NCBI GenBank assembly: GCA_031270925.1
Contig: JAISWY010000183.1
Location: forward strand, 1 to 11,341
Reading direction: 5' to 3'
DNA from: Candidatus Symbiothrix sp.
GTDB taxonomy: Bacteria; Bacteroidota; Bacteroidia; Bacteroidales; Azobacteroidaceae
Length of the DNA: 11,341 nucleotides
The translations under genes and the position numbers were made by a program. The notes beneath the pieces were generated by a model. The model did no database searches. It was not told the origin of the DNA and saw only the letters and a list, made by a program, of their open reading frames with translations. This document shows positions 5,639-11,341 of the stretch, piece by piece; position 1 is the stretch's first letter; each line of letters opens with the position of its first letter.

Positions 5639-8600
5639 CTAATCCCGTCCGCAACACTGTTTATATTTCTTACCGCTTCCGCAAGGGCAAGGATCATTCC
5701 GTCCAACGGATTTATCCACCCGAATCGGAGCAGTAACCCGTTGTTCGCGGGTATCGCGACCGGCCACTTCGCCTTGTACACGACGGCTTTCGGCCATCTC
5801 GTCTTTTCGGGTTTTGTAGCGACTGTAATCGGTTTTGCGTTCGGGAGCGGCTTCTTTCAGTTCTTGTTCGCGGATGTATAATTGTCCACGCATCAAAATG
5901 GCTACCGTTTTTTTGTTCATGGCATTGACCATGTCGCGGAACAGATTATACGATTCGAGTTTATAAATCAACAGTGGATCTTTGTTTTCGTAGCTCGCAT
6001 TTTGAACCGAATGGCGCAATTCGTCCATTTCGCGCAAATGTTCTTTCCATGCTTCGTCGATCGAATGTAACAAAATGGCTTTTTCAAACGATTTGACAAT
6101 TTCTTTCGAGCCGCTTTCGTAAGACGTTTTGAGATTGCAGCTGATATTGTAAATCCGTTTTCCGTCGGAAATCGGCACTATGATGTTTTCGTAGCGATCG
6201 CCCACATCTTTATAAGCGCGTTCGATATTGGGTTTGGCCAACTGAATCATCCGGTCGTTTTTCCGCTTGAAACTATCGATGGCTGCGTCGAAAATTTTGT
6301 CGGTAAGTACTTCCGGTTTCAGCGACTTGAATTGCTCTTCCGCAACCGGCGATTCCAGAGCCATCGTTTTGAACAATTCGAATTTCAAGCCTTCGTAATC
6401 GCCGGAATTGGAGAAATCTTCGGAGATGGTGTTGGCAGTGTCGTAGATCATGTTCAAGACGTCTAATCCGATGCGTTCGCCGATCAAAGCGTGACGGCGG
6501 CGGGTGTAGATGACCGAACGTTGATTATTCATCACATCGTCGTATTCCAGCAGGCGTTTGCGGATGCCGAAGTTGTTTTCTTCCACTTTCTTTTGGGCGC
6601 GTTCAACAGCTGTATTCAACATTTTGGCCTCCAGCATCTCGCCTTCCTTGAAAGAATTTTTGAAGAACGACATGTTGGCGATGCGGTCGGAGCCGTTGAT
6701 GCGCATCAAATCGTCTTCAAACGCAACGAAGAAAACCGACGAGCCGGGGTCGCCTTGACGACCGGAACGTCCGCGCAACTGCCTGTCCACCCGGCGCGAT
6801 TCGTGTCGTTCGGTACCGATGATGGCCAGCCCGCCTGCTGCTTTTACTTCGGGCGAGAGTTTAATGTCGGTACCACGGCCGGCCATATTGGTAGCGATTG
6901 TAACCGTTCCTGTTTGTCCGGCTTGTGCTACGATTTCGGCTTCTTTTTGGTGCAGTTTAGCGTTCAAAACCTGATGCGGAATCTTGCGCATGTTCAACAT
7001 ACGGCTTAATAATTCGGATATTTCGACCGAGGTGGTGCCGACCAAAATGGGCCGTCCCGCATTACGCAAGCTCACGATTTCATCGATTACCGCATTGTAT
7101 TTTTCGCGGGCAGTGCGATACAAACGGTCGTTCATATCGTTACGGATAATTGGACGATTGGTAGGAATAACCACCACATCCAGTTTATAAATATCCCAAA
7201 ATTCACCGGCTTCGGTTTCGGCAGTACCGGTCATCCCCGCCAATTTGTGATACATGCGGAAATAATTCTGCAAAGTAATCATGGCGAAAGTTTGCGTGGC
7301 GGCTTCCACTTTCACGCGCTCTTTGGCTTCGATGGCCTGATGCAAACCGTCGGAATAGCGGCGGCCTTCCATGATACGGCCGGTTTGTTCATCGACAATC
7401 ATAACTTTGTTGTCGATAACCACGTATTCGTCGTCGCGTTCAAACAAGCAGTAAGCTTTCAGCAATTGGTTTACAGTGTGAACCCGTTCGGATTTCACAG
7501 CGTAGTTTTGCATCAATTCGTCTTTTTTTACTTGCTTGTCTTGATCGGAAAGATTTTCGTTTTCGATTTCGGCTATTTTGATACCGATGTCGGGCAGTAC
7601 AAAAAATTCGGGGTCGTCCGATTTTCCGGTTAACAAGTCTATTCCTTTGTCGGTTAGTTCGATGGAGTTGTTTTTTTCGTCGATTACAAAGTATAAGTCA
7701 TCGGTAATGATGTGCATATCCTTGTTTTGCTGCTGCATATAAAACTCTTCGGTTTTCAGCATGGCGGCTTTCACGCCCGGCTCGCTCAGAAATTTGATAA
7801 GCGCTTTGTTTTTCGGCATTCCTTTGTAGGAACGGAAAAGCAGTTTCAAGCCTTCTTCATTTGTTTTTTGATTGTCGGAGCTAACCAATTTCTTGGCTTC
7901 CGTTAGCAAACTGTGGGTCAGTTTTTTTTGCGCATCAACCACGCTTTCCACGCGGGCGCAGTATTCTTCAAACAATTGGTCTTCGCCTTTCGGAACGGGG
8001 CCGGATATAATCAAAGGAGTACGAGCATCGTCGATCAGCACCGAGTCCACTTCGTCCACGATGGCGTAGTTGTGTTTGCGTTGCACCAAATCGTTGGGGC
8101 TAATGGCCATATTGTCGCGCAGATAATCGAAACCAAATTCATTGTTGGTACCGAAAGTGATGTCGGCTTCGTAGGCTTTGCGGCGTTCGTCGGAATTGGG
8201 ACGGTGTTTGTCGATGCAATCGACCGAAAGTCCGTGAAACATATAGAGCGGCCCCATCCACTCGGAGTCGCGTTTCGACAAATAATCGTTTACGGTTACG
8301 ACGTGTACACCGTTGTGAGTCATTGCGTTAAGGAAAACCGGAAGCGTTGCGACCAAGGTTTTTCCTTCTCCTGTGGCCATTTCCGCGATTTTTCCTTTGT
8401 GCAGAACCACGCCGCCGAACAATTGCACGTTGTAGTGAATCATGTTCCATTCGATTTCGGCGCCGCCGGCCATCCAATGATTTTGATAGATGGCTTTATT
8501 GTCTTCGATATGCACAAAATCGTGTGTTACAGCAAGTTGCCTGTCGAAATCGGTAGCCGTAACTTCCGTAAATTCGTTTTGGGTAAATCGGCGGGCCGTA

Positions 8601-8947
8601 TCTTTTACGATGGAGAACACTTCGGGAAGGATTTCTTCCAAGGTTTTTTCGTGTTTTTCGAGAATTTCCTTTTCGATTTTATCAATTTCGTTCCACACTT
8701 TTTCGCGTTTTTCCAATTCGAGGTTTTCGATAGTAGCTCGCAATTCTTTGATTTTCGCTTTTTCGGCGGCGACTTTTTCTTGAATATCCGCTATTAAACT
8801 TTGGGTGCGGGCGCGTAATTCGTCGTTCGATAATTTTTCTATTTCCGGATAAACGGCCAATATTTTTCTTACATACGGATCGATTTCTTTTAAATCGCGT
8901 TGTGATTTGTTTCCAAATAATTTGGAGAGAATGTCGTTGAAACCCAT
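5639..8947 (-). CDS. secA: Preprotein translocase ATPase SecA
   Basis: SecA is the motor that binds SecYEG and pushes unfolded secretory proteins across the inner membrane using ATP. The protein has 1,102 residues, longer than E. coli SecA (901) but usual for Bacteroidota. The first helicase-like domain has Walker A MATGEGKT at 190-197 and the DEVD box at 298-301 ([22 protein letters not shown]). The second has MAGRGTDI at 688-695 and the arginine-rich [14 protein letters not shown] near 722-735. The C-terminus carries a zinc-binding tail, [14 protein letters not shown], with cysteines at 1087, 1089, 1098 and 1099; in other bacteria this tail contacts SecB or ribosomes. Compared with E. coli, about 50 extra charged helical residues (about 55-105) and a further insertion (about 124-172) precede Walker A. 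The ATG at 8945-8947 gives the normal [20 protein letters not shown] start. The stop is TAG. Confidence 0.98.
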   Translation of the reverse strand: MGFNDILSKLFGNKSQRDLKEIDPYVRKILAVYPEIEKLSNDELRARTQSLIADIQEKVAAEKAKIKELRATIENLELEKREKVWNEIDKIEKEILEKHEKTLEEILPEVFSIVKDTARRFTQNEFTEVTATDFDRQLAVTHDFVHIEDNKAIYQNHWMAGGAEIEWNMIHYNVQLFGGVVLHKGKIAEMATGEGKTLVATLPVFLNAMTHNGVHVVTVNDYLSKRDSEWMGPLYMFHGLSVDCIDKHRPNSDERRKAYEADITFGTNNEFGFDYLRDNMAISPNDLVQRKHNYAIVDEVDSVLIDDARTPLIISGPVPKGEDQLFEEYCARVESVVDAQKKLTHSLLTEAKKLVSSDNQKTNEEGLKLLFRSYKGMPKNKALIKFLSEPGVKAAMLKTEEFYMQQQNKDMHIITDDLYFVIDEKNNSIELTDKGIDLLTGKSDDPEFFVLPDIGIKIAEIENENLSDQDKQVKKDELMQNYAVKSERVHTVNQLLKAYCLFERDDEYVVIDNKVMIVDEQTGRIMEGRRYSDGLHQAIEAKERVKVEAATQTFAMITLQNYFRMYHKLAGMTGTAETEAGEFWDIYKLDVVVIPTNRPIIRNDMNDRLYRTAREKYNAVIDEIVSLRNAGRPILVGTTSVEISELLSRMLNMRKIPHQVLNAKLHQKEAEIVAQAGQTGTVTIATNMAGRGTDIKLSPEVKAAGGLAIIGTERHESRRVDRQLRGRSGRQGDPGSSVFFVAFEDDLMRINGSDRIANMSFFKNSFKEGEMLEAKMLNTAVERAQKKVEENNFGIRKRLLEYDDVMNNQRSVIYTRRRHALIGERIGLDVLNMIYDTANTISEDFSNSGDYEGLKFELFKTMALESPVAEEQFKSLKPEVLTDKIFDAAIDSFKRKNDRMIQLAKPNIERAYKDVGDRYENIIVPISDGKRIYNISCNLKTSYESGSKEIVKSFEKAILLHSIDEAWKEHLREMDELRHSVQNASYENKDPLLIYKLESYNLFRDMVNAMNKKTVAILMRGQLYIREQELKEAAPERKTDYSRYKTRKDEMAESRRVQGEVAGRDTREQRVTAPIRVDKSVGRNDPCPCGSGKKYKQCCGRD

Positions 8948-8986
8948 ATTTTTTTTGATTTATTTAAATTCCGAATAAAAAACGGA

Positions 8987-8994
8987 CAAAATTA
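8987..8994 (-). promoter_or_regulatory. -7 promoter element upstream of secA
   Basis: On the minus strand TAATTTTG fits the Bacteroidota -7 consensus TAnnTTTG, 40 bp upstream of the secA ATG. This predicts a short A/T-rich leader of about 33-36 nt. No good TTTG lies at the expected -33 spacing (the bases there are TGCA), so the promoter is a partial match. The rest of the 161-bp gap between secA and the LysE-like gene holds nothing else I can support. Confidence 0.5.
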
Positions 8995-9108
8995 CACAAA
9001 ATACTTCACACTTATGCACATAAATACAATTTTTTGAAATATTTAGATATGAATAATCTTCGATATACATGTTGGGTAAAGTTGAAGTGAAGCGCTGTGA
9101 TTGGGCGG

Positions 9109-9750
9109 TCAATAGTGATAAATAGAATAAATCAAACCGAAGACGGATAAAATAAAGATGATAGCGCCGACCGAACGGTTTATAATGAGAAGTCCTCGAT
9201 TCTGAAATTTACCATGTAACATTCCGACCAGCATGGTCAGTACAAACCACCAAAAAATAGCTCCGCTGAAAATGCCGAACAATCCCAAAGCCATGGAGAA
9301 CAATTGATAATCGGGATCAATAAAATTGAAACGGGCGAAGAGCGCAATGAACAGGAAGATGATCAAGGGATTGGAAACCGTCAGGAAAAAAGCGGTAAGC
9401 GCGTCTTGCGAGTACGATTTCTTGCGAGAACCTTCTTTCGGCGTTCGGAATTGTGGATTGGTACGGAAAATATAAATTCCGAAAAACATCAGTAAAATAC
9501 TGCCGGCAATTTGCAGGAAAGATTGGTTGTCTTCGATAAACAAAACCACGATTCCCATCCCCATCGAGGTAATCATGGCATAAATCAGATCGGAGAAAGC
9601 GGCGCCTATGCCGGAGAAAAATCCGTGCCACCGCCCTTTATAAATGGTTCGTTGCAGACACATCAAACCGATAGGCCCCATTGGAGCCGAAACCAAGATT
9701 CCTATCAGGAACCCGTATATAGCCGATTTTATTATCCATTCGGAAAGCAT
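9109..9750 (-). CDS. LysE/RhtB-family amino-acid exporter
   Basis: The 213-residue inner-membrane protein probably exports amino acids or related small metabolites. Six hydrophobic segments can be followed: about 5-25 (IIKSAIYGFLIGILVSAPMGPIG), 40-63, 68-88, 116-137, 148-172 and 190-212. The first segment contains APMGPIGLMCLQRT, the conserved N-terminal motif of this superfamily. A charged loop (NPQFRTPKEGSRKKSYSQD, about 92-110) separates helices 3 and 4, and TVSNPLIIFLF opens the second half, as in LysE proteins. I chose the ATG at 9748-9750. A longer reading frame from a TTG at 9855 would overlap mnmA and has no family support. A strong promoter lies so close that the transcript should begin at or next to this ATG. 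Substrate not assignable from the sequence. Confidence 0.88.
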   Translation of the reverse strand: MLSEWIIKSAIYGFLIGILVSAPMGPIGLMCLQRTIYKGRWHGFFSGIGAAFSDLIYAMITSMGMGIVVLFIEDNQSFLQIAGSILLMFFGIYIFRTNPQFRTPKEGSRKKSYSQDALTAFFLTVSNPLIIFLFIALFARFNFIDPDYQLFSMALGLFGIFSGAIFWWFVLTMLVGMLHGKFQNRGLLIINRSVGAIIFILSVFGLIYSIYHY

Positions 9751-9754
9751 GGCG

Positions 9755-9786
9755 CAAAGGTATAAAATTATGATTGATTGTACAAG
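9755..9786 (-). promoter_or_regulatory. Promoter of the LysE-family gene, implying a leaderless mRNA
   Basis: On the minus strand CTTG (9783-9786) is followed after 20 bases by TACCTTTG (9755-9762). The -7 element fits TAnnTTTG fully, and the -33 element fits in 3 of 4 bases. Only four bases separate the -7 element from the A of the ATG at 9750, and transcription normally starts about 4-6 bases after this element. The predicted 5' leader is therefore zero or one base. Confidence 0.65.
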
Positions 9787-9806
9787 AGGGACACTTATTT
9801 CGTGTT

Positions 9807-10883
9807 TTACAAATTGTCGTCCACAATCATACCGCTGCCGAGGCACAGGCGGCAATCGCGATCGTAGATCACACCAAACTGCCCGGCAGCGATACCTTGT
9901 ATTTTCTCATCGGATTCGATGCGGTAGATGTCGTTGATTTTTCGTAGTTTACCCAATGTAAATTCGGGCGTATGGCGTATTTTGAATGCGATTTTCTTTT
10001 CGTCCGTAAAATCGCCCCAAATATCTTCCGTGATAAAGTTAAATCCTTGTAAATTAACTATTTTTCCGTATTGCGTTTCGGGATCGTAGCCGTTGGATAC
10101 ATATATAATATTGCGATGGACGTCTTTTTTTACGACAAACCACGGTCCGCCGCTCAAATACAATCCTTTGCGCTGACCGATGGTGTGGAACCAAAATCCC
10201 TGATGCTTGCCCAACACTTTTCCGGTTTCGAGTTCTATGATTTTGCCCGGCCGTTCGCCCAATTAGCGACGGATAAAATCGTTGTAGTTGATTTTTCCCA
10301 AAAAGCAAATTCCCTGACTGTCTTTGCGTTGCGCACTCGGCAAACCCTGTTCGGCAGCGATTCGTCGGACTTCGCTTTTCTGCAAATGCCCAATCGGAAA
10401 CATCAGTTTGGAGATTTGCAAATAATCGACTTGACCCAGAAAATACGTTTGGTCTTTCACTTTGTCGGCCGCGGTGGAAAGATAGGTTTTTCCGTTGATT
10501 TCAGTTGTGGTGGCATAGTGGCCGGTCGCGATTTTATCAAATTCATGTCCCCATTTTTGCTCGAATGTGCCGAATTTAATCAATTTATTGCACATCATAT
10601 CGGGATTGGGCGTGAGTCCGCGACGCACCGAATCGACGGTATAATTGACCACATTTTCCCAATATTCTTCGTGCAACGACACGATTTCCATCTTACAACC
10701 GTATTTTTTGGCGATGAAAGTCGTAATTTCAATATCTTCTTCCGACGGACAATCGATGTAGCCGTCTTTGTCTTCCATTCCGATACGGATATAAAAAATC
10801 GTAGGGTCGAAACCCGCCTCTTTCAGTTGGTGGACAACCACCGAACTATCGACTCCCCCCGATACCAATGCTGCAATTTTCAT
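9807..10883 (-). pseudogene. mnmA: tRNA 2-thiouridylase MnmA, interrupted by one in-frame TAA
   Basis: MnmA activates U34 of Lys, Glu and Gln tRNAs with ATP and inserts sulfur to give 2-thiouridine. From the ATG at 10881-10883 ([14 protein letters not shown]) the frame shows the PP-loop SGGVDSS and [13 protein letters not shown] with the first catalytic cysteine (residue 98 from this ATG). [10 protein letters not shown] with the second cysteine (193) follows, up to [11 protein letters not shown] stands at 10263-10265, followed in the same frame by LGERPGKIIELETGKVLGKHQGFWFHTIGQRKGL and the full C-terminal barrel, to a TAA at 9807-9809. Relatives read IRRYLGE here, so the stop replaces a tyrosine codon (TAC or TAT). 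Read through, the protein would be 358 residues, a normal length. It may be a recent nonsense mutation, a sequencing error, or two pieces made by reinitiation at the TTG directly after the stop. No other damage was seen. Confidence 0.85.
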
Positions 10884-10892
10884 ATTCGGACA

Positions 10893-10900
10893 CAAAATTA
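10893..10900 (-). promoter_or_regulatory. -7 promoter element of mnmA
   Basis: On the minus strand TAATTTTG fits TAnnTTTG and lies only 9 bases upstream of the ATG at 10883. Transcription would start about 3-6 bases before the ATG, giving an almost leaderless mRNA. No TTTG is present at the usual -33 distance; the area is T-rich instead. Confidence 0.5.
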
Positions 10901-10953
10901 CAATTTTTTATAAGAAAAAAAGAAGCAAACCGGAAGAAACAAAAAAAAATAAT

Positions 10954-10961
10954 TACCTTTG
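10954..10961 (+). promoter_or_regulatory. -7 promoter element of rplS
   Basis: TACCTTTG matches the Bacteroidota consensus TAnnTTTG. The -33 TTTG is missing (CCGG at the expected spacing), but an A-rich run lies directly upstream. Transcription would start near 10966 and give a leader of about 84 nt. This promoter diverges from that of mnmA; the two -7 elements are 53 bp apart. Confidence 0.6.
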
Positions 10962-10965
10962 CATC

Positions 10966-11049
10966 CGTTTTGCGTAACCGCTGGCAGGAAAAGAGTGGCC
11001 TGTGAATGTTGCGTTTGATTAATTGTAATTTCATAAACAGTTTTTAATC
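10966..11049 (+). promoter_or_regulatory. rplS 5' leader with a foldable element, candidate ribosomal-protein leader
   Basis: The leader can fold by pairing GCGTAAC (10972-10978) with GTTGCGT (11008-11014), 7 bp including two G-U pairs. Inside it, CAGG (10985-10988) pairs with CCTG (10999-11002) around a purine-rich loop AAAAGAGTGG. The segment is clearly more GC-rich than the A/T-rich DNA on either side. Ribosomal-protein genes often carry such leaders for autoregulation by the protein. The fold was drawn by hand, without comparative support. Confidence 0.35.
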
Positions 11050-11341
11050 ATGGATTTAATTAAAGTTGCGGAACAAACATTCGCAAATCCGAAAGAACAA
11101 GAATTTCCGAAATTCAAGAGCGGCGACACCGTTACGGTGGCTTATCGAATTAAAGAAGGGAACAAAGAACGTATCCAACAGTACCGAGGAGTGGTAATTA
11201 AGATTGCCGGTCATGGCGACAACAAGCGTTTCACGGTTCGCAAAATGTCGGAAAACGTAGGTGTTGAACGTATTTTCCCATTAAATTCGCCGTTTATCGA
11301 CAACATTGTATTGAACAAAGTAGGTAAAGTTCGTCGCGCGA
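11050..11341 (+). CDS. rplS: 50S ribosomal protein L19 (3' end cut by window edge)
   Basis: L19 lies at the interface between the 30S and 50S subunits and helps form an intersubunit bridge. The 97 complete codons visible read MDLIKVAEQTFANPKEQEFPKFKSGDTVTVAYRIKEG, then KERIQQYRGVVI, FTVRKMSENVGVERIFPLNSPFID and VLNKVGKVRRA. These are all standard L19 blocks, including the F-x-x-GDTV strand and the GVER-F-P-SP segment. The usual length is about 115-120 residues, so about 20 are missing beyond the right edge. The ATG at 11050-11052 is preceded by TTTTTAATC and no Shine-Dalgarno sequence, as is common in Bacteroidota. This is the only plus-strand gene in the window, divergent from mnmA. Confidence 0.97.
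   Translation, partial: MDLIKVAEQTFANPKEQEFPKFKSGDTVTVAYRIKEGNKERIQQYRGVVIKIAGHGDNKRFTVRKMSENVGVERIFPLNSPFIDNIVLNKVGKVRRA

Noticed and set aside
7913..8797. A 294-codon plus-strand reading frame inside secA
   Set aside because: It lies antisense to the well-conserved N-terminal part of SecA and gives a Phe/His/Val-rich product with no recognisable domain, typical of a reverse-strand shadow.
9067..9108. AGCGCT-centred palindrome downstream of the LysE-family gene as a terminator
   Set aside because: The stem is only six bases with no loop, and no T-run follows.
9751..9855. N-terminal extension of the LysE-family protein from a TTG at 9855
   Set aside because: The added 35 residues overlap the mnmA 3' end, would lie upstream of the predicted transcription start, and do not resemble the family's N-terminus.
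10263..10265. TAA reassigned to an amino acid
   Set aside because: TAA ends the adaptor and TolC-like genes at their normal family lengths, so the standard code applies.
10884..10895. TTG start four codons upstream of the mnmA ATG
   Set aside because: It falls inside the -7 promoter element, and MnmA proteins begin at the [10 protein letters not shown] methionine.
10071..10913. A 280-codon plus-strand reading frame across mnmA
   Set aside because: It is antisense to MnmA, including its PP-loop and cysteine motifs. The product looks like shadow translation, and no promoter or ribosome site precedes it.

Overview
The window looks like a chromosomal segment from a member of the Bacteroidota, most likely order Bacteroidales. 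Three things suggest this. SecA is about 1,100 residues long and carries the extra charged N-terminal insertions usual in that phylum. MnmA ends in a CRLCLGSG-type tail. Several genes are preceded by the Bacteroidota -7 promoter element TAnnTTTG, while clear Shine-Dalgarno sites are scarce. All genes except the last read on the minus strand. No tRNA, rRNA, CRISPR array, insertion sequence or phage gene was seen, and no stretch over 300 bases lacks a gene.

Positions 1-5455 (minus strand) hold a compact drug-efflux-type operon. In transcription order it contains a TetR-family regulator, a TolC-like outer-membrane channel, a lipoprotein HlyD/YbhG-like adaptor, two separate ABC ATPases, and an ABC-2 permease that runs off the left edge. 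The gene order resembles E. coli cecR-ybhG-ybhF-ybhS-ybhR, with two differences: a dedicated TolC is built in, and the two halves of YbhF are separate genes. The ATPases have complementary defects, so a heterodimer would form one complete and one degenerate ATP site. The first three genes overlap at their ends (4 and 8 bp). A well-matched promoter lies before the regulator, with a perfect 18-bp palindrome just downstream of it, as expected for autoregulation. Short AATTGAGA-type repeats sit between and inside the ATPase genes, and a possible 25-codon ORF fills the gap between the two ATPases.

Positions 5639-8947 encode SecA, the motor of the general secretion pathway. A hairpin lies downstream of it and a -7 element upstream. 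Positions 9109-9750 encode a LysE-family amino-acid exporter whose promoter is so close to the ATG that the mRNA is probably leaderless.

Positions 9807-10883 encode MnmA, the tRNA 2-thiouridylase. It is intact in frame from end to end except for one TAA codon where relatives have tyrosine. Divergent from it, at 11050, starts rplS (ribosomal protein L19), cut by the right edge. Its leader of about 84 nt contains a foldable element that may be a ribosomal-protein leader.

The most interesting points are the asymmetric ATPase pair, the lone stop codon in mnmA, the operator layout of the efflux operon, the small repeats, and the very short leaders of the lysE-like gene and mnmA. I did not find a wholly new type of system.
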